Shown: positions 42,679 through 54,935, counted from the first letter of the stretch. The stretch: 64,000 nt of DNA from Deltaproteobacteria bacterium (GCA_020632995.1 JACKEN010000001.1:1024001-1088000); one strand, 5' to 3'. Translations and numbers: made by a program. The notes: generated by a model from the letters alone, not told the origin.

Positions 42679-44154
42679 TCAGACGATGCGGAAGGAGTCC
42701 ACCAGGGTGCAGCGCCGCTCCCGGGTGAAGTGGATCGCGTTGGTGAGCCCCTCGCCGGTGGGGGAGGCGATGGTGAAGGACGTGTAGCCCTCACCGCCAA
42801 GCCCCAGCCCCGAGTAGGTCGGCGCGTTCTTGGTGAAGATCGACGTGTTGATGGTGCGCGCCATCTTGTGGAGGTTGTCGATGTTGGTGGAGTACATCGC
42901 CGCGGTGTGCCCGAACCCGTGCTCGACCCGCTTGGCCATGGCGATGGCCTCATCCGCGCTCGGCACCCGCACGAAGCCGAGCACCGGCATGAGCAACTCA
43001 CCTTGCACGAAGGGGCTCTGCTCATCGCCCTCGACGATGATCATCTGCGCGCCCGGCGCCTCGATGCCGATCGCCTTCAGGATCTTGGACGCGTCCTTGC
43101 CCACCCAGTCCTTGTTGGGGTGGAGGCCATCCTCACCCACGACGAGCTTTCGGAGCTTCTCGACGTGGGCGCCCTTCACCTCGTAGCCGCCCTTGTCGAT
43201 CACCAGGCGCTTCAGGCGATCGGCGATCTCGCTCACCGCGATGATCTCTTTTTCGGCCACGCACACGATGCAGTTGTCGATGCTCCCGCCGTCGACGATG
43301 CCCTGGGCGGCGCGGTTCAGGTCCGCGGTCTCGTCCACCACCACCGGGGGGTTGCCGGGGCCAGCCGCGATCGCGCGCTTGCCGCTCCGCATCGCCTCCT
43401 TCACCACCCCGGGGCCGCCGGTGACCACCATGAGCCGGATGCCCGGGTGCCGCATGAGGGCCTGGGCGGACTCGATGGTGGGCTCGGCCATGGAGCTGAC
43501 GAGGTTTGCAGGCCCGCCTGCGGCCATGATCGCCTCGTTCATCCGGGCCACCAGGTAGTTGCTCACCCCCTTGGCGCCCGGGTGGACGTTGAAGACCACC
43601 GCGTTGCCGCCCGCGACCATGCCGATCGCGTTGCAGATGATGGTCTCGGTCGGGTTCGTGGTGGGGGTGATGGCCCCGATGACCCCGTAGGGCGCCCGCT
43701 CGGTGAGCATGAGCCCGTGATCCCCGGACCACGCCTGGGGCCGCAGGATCTCGGGCCCGGGCGTCTTCTCGATGACCAGCGCGTTCTTCTTGAGCTTGTG
43801 GTCCACCCGGCCGAGGCCGGTCTCGACCACCGCGTCGTACGAGATCTTCTCGACCTCACGCCGCCCGCACGCCCGGATCGCCTCCACCACCTTGTAGCGG
43901 AGGTCCAGGCTCGACGCCTCGTACTGCTCGAACGCCGCGTGGGCCGCCGCCACCGCGGCGTCCATGTCGTCGAAGACGCCGGGGGCGCGGCTCTTGGTGT
44001 GCACCGCGGGCCCCGGGCTGTAGCGCGGCGGGGCAGGGGCGCAGTAGGGCTCCTTCACCGGTGCCTGCGCCGCCCCGCCCTGGACCTGGGGCAGCACCCG
44101 CTGCATCACCCGGCCCACGATCTCTGCGATTTTGGCTTCGTCGAGCTCGGCCAC
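42679..44154 (-). CDS. Microcompartment aldehyde dehydrogenase, CoA-acylating type (EutE/PduP-like)
   Basis: Oxidises an aldehyde with CoA and NAD to an acyl-CoA inside the shell. The 491-residue product matches EutE/PduP: an N-terminal amphipathic helix (EAKIAEIVGRVMQRVL, residues 6-21) of the encapsulation-peptide type, a Pro/Ala linker, ITPTTNPTETIICNAIGM (162-179), and the nucleophile in DNCIVCVAEKE (Cys298; the family has NLPC). FGHTAAMYS and NAPTYSGLGLGG complete the fold. Substrate is not evident, because no upstream signature enzyme is present. It is preceded by BMC-P (35-base gap). Confidence 0.92.
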   Translation of the reverse strand: MAELDEAKIAEIVGRVMQRVLPQVQGGAAQAPVKEPYCAPAPPRYSPGPAVHTKSRAPGVFDDMDAAVAAAHAAFEQYEASSLDLRYKVVEAIRACGRREVEKISYDAVVETGLGRVDHKLKKNALVIEKTPGPEILRPQAWSGDHGLMLTERAPYGVIGAITPTTNPTETIICNAIGMVAGGNAVVFNVHPGAKGVSNYLVARMNEAIMAAGGPANLVSSMAEPTIESAQALMRHPGIRLMVVTGGPGVVKEAMRSGKRAIAAGPGNPPVVVDETADLNRAAQGIVDGGSIDNCIVCVAEKEIIAVSEIADRLKRLVIDKGGYEVKGAHVEKLRKLVVGEDGLHPNKDWVGKDASKILKAIGIEAPGAQMIIVEGDEQSPFVQGELLMPVLGFVRVPSADEAIAMAKRVEHGFGHTAAMYSTNIDNLHKMARTINTSIFTKNAPTYSGLGLGGEGYTSFTIASPTGEGLTNAIHFTRERRCTLVDSFRIV

Positions 44155-44189
44155 GCCTCACCCCCGACCGCCACCCCGGGCTCCCGGGA

Positions 44190-44483
44190 TCAGCGGTCCT
44201 TCTCGTAGCGGACCTGGCCGTCCATCTCGATGGTGTCCACGATGGCCATCACCACGTGGTCCACCGGCCGGTCCTTGGTCTGCACGGTCTGTCGAGCCGA
44301 GGAGCCGGCGGCGTAGAGCACCAGCTCGCCGACCCCGGCGCCCACCGCGTCCGCCGCCACCAGCACCGGGCCGGAGGTCCTACCGTCCGGCTCGGCGCCC
44401 TTCACCAACAGGAGCTTCAGCCCCTCCAGCTCGGGGTCCTTCTTGGTGGCGACGACGGTCCCGATGACCTTGCCGATGAGCAC
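44190..44483 (-). CDS. Microcompartment vertex protein, BMC-P (EutN/CcmL type)
   Basis: The 97-residue product MLIGKVIGTVVATKKDPELEG has the OB-like EutN/CcmL fold that forms pentamers closing shell vertices; LVAADAVGAGVGELVLYAAGSSAR and the PVDHVVMAIVDTIE strand are the family hallmarks. Close by memory to Hoch_5814. It lies 5 bases after the BMC-H stop. Confidence 0.92.
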   Translation of the reverse strand: MLIGKVIGTVVATKKDPELEGLKLLLVKGAEPDGRTSGPVLVAADAVGAGVGELVLYAAGSSARQTVQTKDRPVDHVVMAIVDTIEMDGQVRYEKDR

Positions 44484-44488
44484 GGCGC

Positions 44489-44806
44489 CTACTCGTTGCC
44501 GCCGCCCAGCGCAGCCCTGGCCTGGGCGGTGCGGCCCAAGGGGAGGGCCAGATCCACGTTGGCGTGGGGCCGCGGGATCACGTGGGTGCTCACCAGCTCG
44601 CCGATGCGCTCTGCGCCGCGGGCGCCGGCCTCGACCGCCGCCTTCACCGCGGCGACGTCGCCGCGCACGATGACGGTCACGTACCCGCCGCCGTAGCCCT
44701 TCTCGTAGCCCACCAGCTCAACCTTCGCGGCCTTCACCATCGCGTCGGCCGCCTCGACGGATCCGACGAAGCCCTTGGTTTCGATGAGCCCCAGTGCGTC
44801 AGTCAT
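44489..44806 (-). CDS. Microcompartment hexameric shell protein, BMC-H
   Basis: The 105-residue product has one BMC domain: ALGLIETKGFVGSVEAADAM, KVELVGYEKGYGGGYVTVI, VRGDVAAVKAAVEAGA and HVIPRPH. It forms hexamers, the main facet tiles. The ATG at 44806 gives the family N-terminus MTDALGLIE; the longer frame to 44860 is rejected. Only one BMC-H gene is present, as in minimal shells. It follows the first BMC-T gene by 94 bases. Confidence 0.93.
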   Translation of the reverse strand: MTDALGLIETKGFVGSVEAADAMVKAAKVELVGYEKGYGGGYVTVIVRGDVAAVKAAVEAGARGAERIGELVSTHVIPRPHANVDLALPLGRTAQARAALGGGNE

Positions 44807-44900
44807 GTCTCTCGTGCCTCCAGACCCGCCGCTCGGCGGGGTCGACCTGATGCGGTGCACTCCAGCACCGCGCGATCAGAAAAGGGATCGGTAGCAGGGG

Positions 44901-45539
44901 CTAGTGCCCCCCGATGATGGCCTGGATCGCCGCGTTGGCGGCCTCGGCGGCGGAGTCGATCTCGGCCTCCGTGCCGGCCAGGTAGAGCCGTCCGAACGCG
45001 CCGAAGGTCAGCACGTCGACCAGCTCGATGTTGGCCGCTTTCTCGGCCTCGTTGGCGGCGATCGCCATGTAGGCCGCGGGCTCCACCTCCATGATGAAGA
45101 GGCTCTGCCCGGGCTTGATCATCGAGCCGAAGCGGATCTTGTCGAGGATCATCGCGTGGTACGGCTCGATCGACCGGATGATGGTGTTGGACACCACCTT
45201 CGGCTTCTGGCGGTCGTGCTCGCTCACCCCGAGCTCGGTCAGGATCGCCTCGCCGGCGGCGAGGACCTGGCCCTTGTCCTCGTGGTGGACCTCGAGCATG
45301 CCGAAGGCCCGCTCCACGATCAGGGTCGCGGGCTGCACGTCGGTCGCCTTCAACGCACGATCCAGCAGCTTGTGGATGTGCATGGAAGGCGCGATCTCCA
45401 CGAACAGCGAGGCCATCCCCGGGACCGGGAAGTAGCCCCGACAGGTGGTGCAGATGTGGGAGGTGAGCTGGGGCTGCAGGCTGTCCAGGAAGGTGTAGGC
45501 GCGCAGGGTCGTGGCTCCGGCCATGAGGGCCAGGGGCAT
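44901..45539 (-). CDS. Microcompartment shell protein, BMC-T type with CxxC motif
   Basis: The 212-residue product has tandem BMC folds: FVEIAPSMHIHKLLDRALKA...VERAFGMLEVHHEDKGQVLAAG and a second one ending NIELVDVLTFGAFGRLYLAG...DSAAEAANAAIQAI. It resembles, from memory, Hoch_5816. Residues 30-33 are CTTC in LTSHICTTCRGYFPVPG; I recall no such pair in the Haliangium protein. ATG at 45539 is preferred, with GGGGAG 9 bases before it; a TTG at 45563 is the alternative. It is the first gene of the operon. Confidence 0.88.
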   Translation of the reverse strand: MPLALMAGATTLRAYTFLDSLQPQLTSHICTTCRGYFPVPGMASLFVEIAPSMHIHKLLDRALKATDVQPATLIVERAFGMLEVHHEDKGQVLAAGEAILTELGVSEHDRQKPKVVSNTIIRSIEPYHAMILDKIRFGSMIKPGQSLFIMEVEPAAYMAIAANEAEKAANIELVDVLTFGAFGRLYLAGTEAEIDSAAEAANAAIQAIIGGH

Positions 45540-45684
45540 AGCCCGATTCTCCCCCGTGCGCAACGACTTGCGCTGAGACGCACCTTGACGCAGCGCTCCA
45601 CGTGCTTGCCGTCCTCGCGGGTGATGTCACAGGCGACGCCGACCGCATCACCCATGGACAGGAGGGCGGGGCAGCGCGGTCGAA

Positions 45685-45715
45685 AGTGTAAGGGCCATCA
45701 CCAAATGGAACCCAA
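45685..45715 (-). promoter_or_regulatory. Candidate promoter of the BMC operon
   Basis: On the minus strand, TTGGGT (45710-45715) and TTACACT (45685-45691) lie about 18-19 bases apart, about 145 bases upstream of the first BMC gene, in one of the less GC-rich patches. Assigned by eye; weak. Confidence 0.25.
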
Positions 45716-45808
45716 CGCCCAGTCCGCGCGTACAAACCTATAGAAACACCGAGGGCCGCCGAATCGGAAACGCAGGAAGGACTGCGGCGCTTGCGAAGGG
45801 GTCAAATC

Positions 45809-46015
45809 ATGCTCGACGCTTACATCATCGACGCCATCCGACGCGAGGAGCTGGAGCGCGAGCGCCAGGCCGAGGAGGGACGCCGCATCTGGCTCGAGCT
45901 CCCGGTGCCGCAGGCATGGGAAGCCCCACGTGCGCCCGACCAGGAGCCGGACGACGACCGGGGCGTGCTGATCATCCCCCTCTACCCGGAGGATGAGACC
46001 GAAGACGCGGCCTGA
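45809..46015 (+). CDS. Small hypothetical protein (68 aa)
   Basis: From the ATG at 45809 the product has 68 residues starting MLDAYIIDAIRREELERERQ, then an acidic middle and a terminal hydrophobic strand GVLIIPLYPED. Highly charged, no signal peptide or membrane span. Similar small myxobacterial proteins with a DAYIID-like opening are familiar to me. It is divergent from the BMC operon and lies before the deacetylase gene (convergent). Function unknown. Confidence 0.65.
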   Translation: MLDAYIIDAIRREELERERQAEEGRRIWLELPVPQAWEAPRAPDQEPDDDRGVLIIPLYPEDETEDAA

Positions 46016-46120
46016 CCGGAAGCGCTGCAAGGCCCGACCGAGGGGCCTGAAGAGTCCATGGAGGCGGGCCCGCGCGTTCAGGCGTCGCGGGGCCGCCTCT
46101 CCTGCTTTCTGGCCCCCCGC

Positions 46121-47644
46121 TCAGTCCGGGGCCTGCCCGGTCCGGGCGTGATAGGCGTTCCGGAGCCGGTCCACCCAGCCGCTGAGCTCCAGCCGCAGCT
46201 TCGCCGGGTGATGTCGGCCGGCCAGGGTCAGCATCCGCCCATCCCGGCGCTTCACGAACAGGTGGTCGTCCGAGGGGTCGTGGACCCCCGCGTCGGTGGT
46301 CATCACCGAGTCGAAGCTCTTGGCCAGGTCCTCGGTCTCGAGCGCTCCGAGGCGCCCGCGGGGCAGGGCGCAGGTGCGGTAGGGGTGCGGGCCCAGGTGC
46401 TCGTCCAGGTCGGCCTGGCTGCCCATGAGCTCCTGGGTGGCCTCCTCCCGGGGGAGCTCGTCGAGGGGGACGTGGTTCCGGGTGTGGGCCCCGAAGGTGA
46501 CCCCGCCCTCGGCCAGCGCGGACACCTCGTCCCACGTGAGCATGGTGCGCCCGAGGGCGGCCTCGGGGGGGATGAGCCCCTCCGCCGCGGCGACCGCCGC
46601 GTCCCTCGCCGCCTCGGGGACCTTGTTGAGGTCCGAGAGCACCTCGGAGATCAGGGCGCGGGCGGCCTCCTGGCTCTCGAGCCCCCGCAGGGCCCGGGCC
46701 CGCTCGGGCAGGCTCTCAGGGAGCTCGCCCGGGGCCCCCGCCCGCCAGTAGGCGAACAGGGCGGCGCCCACCCGGTCCCACCACAGGGCGGCGGGCTGGC
46801 CCACCTGGTTGGTCACGAGGAAGATGCAGGCCGGCGCGGAGGCCTGGGTGAGGGCGGGCCAGGCGACGCGGTAGTTGTCCTCGTAGCCGTCGTCGAAGGT
46901 CACCGCGACCCGGTCTCGGGCCTCGGGGTCGTGGATCCGCTCGAGCGGCGCGAAGCCCCGGCGGGCCCCCATCGCCTCCAGCTGGGCCTCGAACACCGGC
47001 GCGGCGAGCGCCATCTGGGGCCGGCAGTAGGCCACCAGCTCGTCCACCGGGAGCACCCGGTGGTAGTTCACCACGTTCACCCCGCGGTCCGGGCTCAGGA
47101 CCTCGAGCGCCCGCACGAGGCCGGCGGCCTCGGCGCCGTCCAGCGCCAGGCTGGCCGCCATCTCGAGCCCCGCGCCCTTCCAGCTCCTGCGCGGGGGCTC
47201 CCGGAAGAGGCGGACCGCGGCGGGGCGGCTCAGCCGGGCCAGCCGCTCGGGGTCCGCGCCGAGGGTGGCGGCCTCCCGCTCGGACCTGGCGTCCGGGACC
47301 ATGCACAGGTCCACCGCGGCCAGCACCGCCCTGAGCCGGACCCGGGTGAGCGGCCCCACGTGGATGTGGGCGGCGTGGTAGATCGCGACCCGGTCCGCGC
47401 CGGCCAGCCGGGCGTAGACCGCGAGGTTCGGCCGGCTGGAGGGCACCAGCACCCCCACCAGGGGCGCAGCGTCGCCGTTTCCGGCCTCCTCACGCGCGGC
47501 CGCCACCGCCTGGCGGATGGCCATTCGGCTCGGGAGGGCGGGGGTGGCCTCGAGCGCGTCCGCCACCCGGCTCATGCCGCGGACCGCGGGATCCACCGCC
47601 ACGATGACCTTGTGCTGGTGTCGGGAGGTGGGGTCCTTCATCAC
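46121..47644 (-). CDS. Polysaccharide deacetylase with N-terminal Rossmann-like region
   Basis: The 507-residue product carries a NodB-type deacetylase core, which removes acetyl groups from cell-surface or cell-wall sugars: TFDDGYEDNYR (about residue 250, with the metal-binding Asp), FGAHTRNHVPLDEL (about 388, histidine metal ligands) and later segments. The N-terminal 200 residues (AVDPAVRGMSRVADALEATPAL, DLCMVPDARSER) resemble a glycosyltransferase-like Rossmann domain, but this is uncertain. No signal peptide or membrane span; likely cytoplasmic or on the inner face. It follows fau by 18 bases on the same strand. Confidence 0.85.
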   Translation of the reverse strand: MMKDPTSRHQHKVIVAVDPAVRGMSRVADALEATPALPSRMAIRQAVAAAREEAGNGDAAPLVGVLVPSSRPNLAVYARLAGADRVAIYHAAHIHVGPLTRVRLRAVLAAVDLCMVPDARSEREAATLGADPERLARLSRPAAVRLFREPPRRSWKGAGLEMAASLALDGAEAAGLVRALEVLSPDRGVNVVNYHRVLPVDELVAYCRPQMALAAPVFEAQLEAMGARRGFAPLERIHDPEARDRVAVTFDDGYEDNYRVAWPALTQASAPACIFLVTNQVGQPAALWWDRVGAALFAYWRAGAPGELPESLPERARALRGLESQEAARALISEVLSDLNKVPEAARDAAVAAAEGLIPPEAALGRTMLTWDEVSALAEGGVTFGAHTRNHVPLDELPREEATQELMGSQADLDEHLGPHPYRTCALPRGRLGALETEDLAKSFDSVMTTDAGVHDPSDDHLFVKRRDGRMLTLAGRHHPAKLRLELSGWVDRLRNAYHARTGQAPD

Positions 47645-47662
47645 TTCGCGATCTCTAGCCGC

Positions 47663-48232
47663 TCAGGGGTGAGTGAAGAAGAGGCCGTCTTCCGTGACCA
47701 CCGCGTCGACGATCGCGTCGTCGGGACCGGCGGGGAGGTCGTCGACCAGCTGGGTCGTGAACCCGAAGCCGATCGCTCGCGTGGCCGGGTTCCGAGCCCT
47801 GGCCGCGGTGAGGGCGCGATCGTAGTAGCCCTTGCCGTACCCGAGGCGCCGGCCGTCGCGGGTGAAGCCGAGCCCCGGGGTGACGAAGACGTCGATGTCC
47901 TCGATGGCCCGGGCCGAGGTCGGTGGCTCCGGGATCCCGAAGGGCGGGGCGGGCGCGAGGGTGAAGCGCGGTGCGGCGCGAAACACGAGCCCCTCGGGGG
48001 TCACCGCCGGGTACACGATCGTGCCCTCGAAGAGCTCACCCACCAGGGCCGGGTCCGCCTCGTCCCCGAACGCGGCGAACAGGGCCACGGTGCGGGCGCC
48101 ATCGAGGATGTGGCTCGTGAGGACGTGCCGGGCCGCGGTGGCCGACGCGAGGCGCCGCGCGGCGTCGGGCAGGGCGGCCCGCCGCGCCTTGAGCGCCTGT
48201 CGGGCCGCCACCTTCTCCGAGTGCAGGCTCAA
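47663..48232 (-). CDS. fau: 5-formyltetrahydrofolate cyclo-ligase
   Basis: Converts 5-formyl-THF to 5,10-methenyl-THF using ATP. From the TTG at 48232 the product has 189 residues, the family length: SLHSEKVAARQALKARR at the start, VALFAAFGDEAD, VTPGLGFTRDGRRLGYGKGYYDR (about 125-148, split: the GYGKGYYDR nucleotide loop) and FGFTTQLVDDLP. A TTG at 48283 would add 17 residues without family character and run into a hairpin, so 48232 is preferred. It lies downstream of zapA with a 250-base gap, the widespread zapA-(6S RNA)-fau layout. Confidence 0.9.
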   Translation of the reverse strand: MSLHSEKVAARQALKARRAALPDAARRLASATAARHVLTSHILDGARTVALFAAFGDEADPALVGELFEGTIVYPAVTPEGLVFRAAPRFTLAPAPPFGIPEPPTSARAIEDIDVFVTPGLGFTRDGRRLGYGKGYYDRALTAARARNPATRAIGFGFTTQLVDDLPAGPDDAIVDAVVTEDGLFFTHP

Positions 48233-48482
48233 CGCGGACTCGCGTCGCCCGCCAAAGACGCAGGACAACCTGCGCCAAAACAAATTCCCCGCCTTGGCCG
48301 TGTGGACCGCGCCGTCGGAACCTGCCTAAGCAGGTGGGCGACGTGACCCCGACCCCCTGCCTCTGCCCACGCTTGGCGGCAGTACGCGCGGTGCCGAGAG
48401 GAACGCCTCCCTTTTGATTCGCATCGGTTCACGACAATTCGGCCTCGATCCATCACGAACCAGGCAGGGAAATCAAAGAACG
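48233..48482 (-). ncRNA. Candidate 6S RNA region between zapA and fau
   Basis: In many proteobacteria the 6S RNA gene (ssrS) lies between zapA and fau/ygfA. The 250-base gap here has the right size for a 185-nt RNA and carries several self-complementary stretches on the minus strand: CCCTGCCT (near the zapA end) with AGGCAGGG, ACCTGC-TTAG-GCAGGT, and the hairpin CGCAGG-TTGT-CCTGCG near the fau end. A full fold with the 6S central bubble was not verified. Confidence 0.4.
48259..48274 (-). terminator. Hairpin with following TCTTT, possible terminator of the zapA/ncRNA transcript
   Basis: CGCAGG and CCTGCG form a perfect 6-bp stem with a TTGT loop, followed on the minus strand by TCTTTGG. Short but terminator-like. 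Confidence 0.4.
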
Positions 48483-48848
48483 TCACGGGGCCTCCAGCTC
48501 GCGCCCCTCGGCCTGCCGAGAGAGGCGATCGATGGCCCCCAGGAGGGTGCGGGACCGCTCCCGCACCGTCCGCTTCAGGGCGTCGCGGCGGCGCCGCTCT
48601 TCGAACAGCTCCTCCGCGATGTTCAGCGCCGCGAGGAGCGCCACCTGATCGGCCCCCGCGCGCGGGGCGCCGTCTCGGATCTGCTCCATCCGCCGGTTCA
48701 CGAAGTCTACCACTTCGCGCACCAGCGCCGGGTCGCTATCTGAGACCACCGTCAGGCGCTGGCCGAACAGCTCCAGCTCCAGGGAGCGTCGAGCGCGCTC
48801 CGAAGGGGTCTCGACCTCGTCCACCGATCCGCAGTCTAGCAGGGTCAC
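48483..48848 (-). CDS. zapA: Cell division protein ZapA
   Basis: ZapA cross-links FtsZ filaments at midcell. The 121-residue product has the domain signature LELFGQRLTVVSDSDPALVREVVDFVNRRM (split: about 24-55) and DQVALLAALNIAEELFEE (about 67-85), followed by a coiled-coil helix. GTG start; an in-frame GTG a few codons downstream (VDEVETPS) is possible. ftsY lies 45 bases upstream in the same direction. Confidence 0.9.
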   Translation of the reverse strand: MTLLDCGSVDEVETPSERARRSLELELFGQRLTVVSDSDPALVREVVDFVNRRMEQIRDGAPRAGADQVALLAALNIAEELFEERRRRDALKRTVRERSRTLLGAIDRLSRQAEGRELEAP

Positions 48849-48893
48849 TGGTGGCCGGCTACTGGTCTCGGCCGGCCGATGGCCAAGGTGAAG

Positions 48894-50024
48894 TCAGTCC
48901 TCCGCGAACAGCGCGTCGACGAAGGCGTCCGGATCGAAGTCCCTGAGGTCGTCCACCTGCTCGCCGATGCCGACGTAGCGGACCGGCACCCCGATCTCGT
49001 CGCAGATCGCCACCACCACGCCGCCCTTCGCGGTGCCGTCGAGCTTGGTGAGGGCGATCGAGGACATCTCGACCGCGGCCTTGAACTGCTTGGCCTGCTG
49101 GATCGCGTTCTGGCCCGTGGTGGCGTCGAGCACCATCATCACCTCGTGGGGGGCGCCCGGCATGGCCTTGTCCATCACCCGCCGGACCTTCTTGAGCTCC
49201 TCCATGAGGTTCACCTTGGTGTGCAGGCGCCCCGCGGTGTCGGCGATGCAGACGTCGGCCCCGACGGCCTTCGCCCGCTGGACCCCCTCGAAGATCACCG
49301 AGGCCGGATCCGCGCCCTCGGCCCCCTTCACCACCTCGGCCCCGGCCCGCTGGCCCCAGACCTCGAGCTGCTCCACCGCGGCGGCTCGGAAGGTGTCGCC
49401 GGCCGCGAGCACGACCTTCTTGCCCTCGCGGGTGAGGCGGGCGGCGAGCTTGCCGATCGTGGTGGTCTTGCCGACCCCGTTGACCCCGATGACCATCAGG
49501 ACGGTGGGGCCCTTGCCCCAGTCCATCGGAGGGCGGTCCAGCCGCACCAGCTCGGCCACCTTGGCCTTCAGCTTGGTGCGCACCACCTCGGGGTCCTTGA
49601 TCTCCTTTCGGGAGAGCTGGCTCCGGATGTCGCCGAGGAGGCGCTCGGAGGTGCGGATCCCGATGTCCGAGGTGACGAGTAGGGACTCCAGCTCGTCGAC
49701 CAGGTCCTCGTCGAGGCCGCCTCCGGTGATCAGGGCGTTGAGCTTCGCCATGAAGCCCTGGCGGGTCTTGGTCAGACCCCGCCGCATCACCTCGGACTCG
49801 GCCGGTGCGGCCTCGGGGGCCTCGGCCTCCGGCTCGGCCGGGGCCTCCGCCTCGCCGAGGGCCTCGCGGGCCAGGGCGGCGTCCTCGCCCGACTCCAGCT
49901 GGGCCTGCTTCTCACCTTCGGTGACCTGGCCCCGCGCCATCTTGCGGATGGCGGCCCCCACCAGGACGAGGAAGAGGATGCCCAGCCCCAGTAGAACCAG
50001 GGCCCCCGCGTCGATTCCGACCAT
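48894..50024 (-). CDS. ftsY: Signal recognition particle receptor FtsY
   Basis: Receptor for SRP-ribosome complexes at the inner membrane. The 376-residue product has an N-terminal membrane segment (ALVLLGLGILFLVLVGAAI, about 8-26), an acidic Ala/Glu-rich linker, the N domain (RQGFMAKLNALITGG), and the GTPase G domain with GVNGVGKTTTIGKLA (P-loop), GDTFRAAAVEQL, DTAGRLHTK, TKLDGTAKGG and GIGEQVDDLRDFDP. A true membrane anchor is found in some actinobacterial and myxobacterial FtsY. Upstream CAP-protein gene ends 36 bases before. Confidence 0.96.
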   Translation of the reverse strand: MVGIDAGALVLLGLGILFLVLVGAAIRKMARGQVTEGEKQAQLESGEDAALAREALGEAEAPAEPEAEAPEAAPAESEVMRRGLTKTRQGFMAKLNALITGGGLDEDLVDELESLLVTSDIGIRTSERLLGDIRSQLSRKEIKDPEVVRTKLKAKVAELVRLDRPPMDWGKGPTVLMVIGVNGVGKTTTIGKLAARLTREGKKVVLAAGDTFRAAAVEQLEVWGQRAGAEVVKGAEGADPASVIFEGVQRAKAVGADVCIADTAGRLHTKVNLMEELKKVRRVMDKAMPGAPHEVMMVLDATTGQNAIQQAKQFKAAVEMSSIALTKLDGTAKGGVVVAICDEIGVPVRYVGIGEQVDDLRDFDPDAFVDALFAED

Positions 50025-50059
50025 GCGAGGGTGCTCCTAGCCCCCCCGGGTCGGTGGGG

Positions 50060-51046
50060 TCAACGCCGGTGTGCGCGGCGGCGCCGCCCGAGGGCGGGGA
50101 GGGCCAGGGCGAGCCAGGCAAGCCAGCTTGCGCCCCGCGCCGGGCGGGCGCAGCGGCAGCCGCCCGGATCGTTGGCGTCGATGACCTCACCGCCTCCGCC
50201 GATCGGACCGCCGGTCCGGCTGGTGGTGTAGTCCGCGGTGCAGGTGGGGCCCACCAGGAGGGCGCCGCTGGTGGGGAACGCGGTCTGGGCCCCGCCTGCG
50301 GCCTCGGCCACGAAGTACAGCGGGACGCAGCCGGTCGGGGCCGCGGCGGTGGCGTCGAGGGTCTCGTTCCCGTCCGCGCCCGCCACCCGGTTCAGCGCGA
50401 GGTGGGCCTCGCCCAGCACCGCCTCGAGGCGGGCGGGGGCCTTGCCGGTCGGGTCGTAGTAGTTCGCGACCACCCGCAGGCCGCCCGCCACCGACTCGAA
50501 GGCGGCGGCGGGGATCGGCGGCACGCTGACGCTCGCCACCCCGAAGTCCTGCACGTAGTAGACCTGCCCCGCGTCGGCGAAGCCGGTGCCGAGGGCGTTC
50601 CACTCCGGGCGCAGGATGTTCACCCGGTGCCCGTCGGAGTTCATCCACCCGGTCAGGGCGGCCGCGGCCCCCGGGATCCCGACGGCGGAGTAGATGTTCT
50701 CCCCCGCACTCGGCCCGTCGAAGTAGCGCGCGATCCGGGTCTCGAACAGGGTGCCGTCGCAGCTCTCGTGCTGGAAGCACCCGTTGGCCGCCATGTCGTC
50801 GGCGTGGAAGCGGGCCGCGCTGTACAGCCCCGGGATCATGGCGAGGGGCTTTCGGGCTGCGGGGGTGGCGAGGGCGGTGTTCCAGCCCGGCCAGGCGTGC
50901 GGCGCCTGTCGGATCTGGTTGGTGTAGACGTGGGTCAGCCGCTCCTCGGGGTTGGGGACCCCAGCGGCGTCCGGCTCACCGTAGGCGAGGGCGACCCCGG
51001 GGGCGGCGAGGAGGGCGGCCGCCACGAGCCAGGCACCACGATGCAT
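50060..51046 (-). CDS. Secreted CAP-domain protein with MYXO-CTERM-like sorting tail
   Basis: From the ATG at 51046 the 328-residue product has a signal peptide (MHRGAWLVAAALLAAPGVAL), a CAP/SCP-like domain (about 30-180: RLTHVYTNQIRQAPHAWPG, ARFHADDMAANGCFQHESCDG, SAGENIYSAVG, MNSDGHRVNIL, with the His/Glu/His pattern) and a C-terminus with GGCRCARPARG, a hydrophobic helix and RRRRAHRR, matching the MYXO-CTERM layout (Cys, membrane span, Arg cluster) for surface anchoring. The longer frame from 51082 starts before the signal peptide and is rejected. Confidence 0.85.
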   Translation of the reverse strand: MHRGAWLVAAALLAAPGVALAYGEPDAAGVPNPEERLTHVYTNQIRQAPHAWPGWNTALATPAARKPLAMIPGLYSAARFHADDMAANGCFQHESCDGTLFETRIARYFDGPSAGENIYSAVGIPGAAAALTGWMNSDGHRVNILRPEWNALGTGFADAGQVYYVQDFGVASVSVPPIPAAAFESVAGGLRVVANYYDPTGKAPARLEAVLGEAHLALNRVAGADGNETLDATAAAPTGCVPLYFVAEAAGGAQTAFPTSGALLVGPTCTADYTTSRTGGPIGGGGEVIDANDPGGCRCARPARGASWLAWLALALPALGRRRRAHRR

Positions 51047-51092
51047 GAGGGGAGGGTAGTGAGCCCCCGCGAGGTTCGGCAAGCGAAACGGC

Positions 51093-54935
<3,843 letters not shown>

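Noticed and set aside
45350..45655. A minus-strand frame starting MGDAVGVACDITRED upstream of the BMC operon
   Set aside because: The first about 28 residues look coding-like, but the rest overlaps the BMC-T gene in a shadow frame rich in Ser/Pro/Trp. It could be a gene remnant; not supported as a feature.
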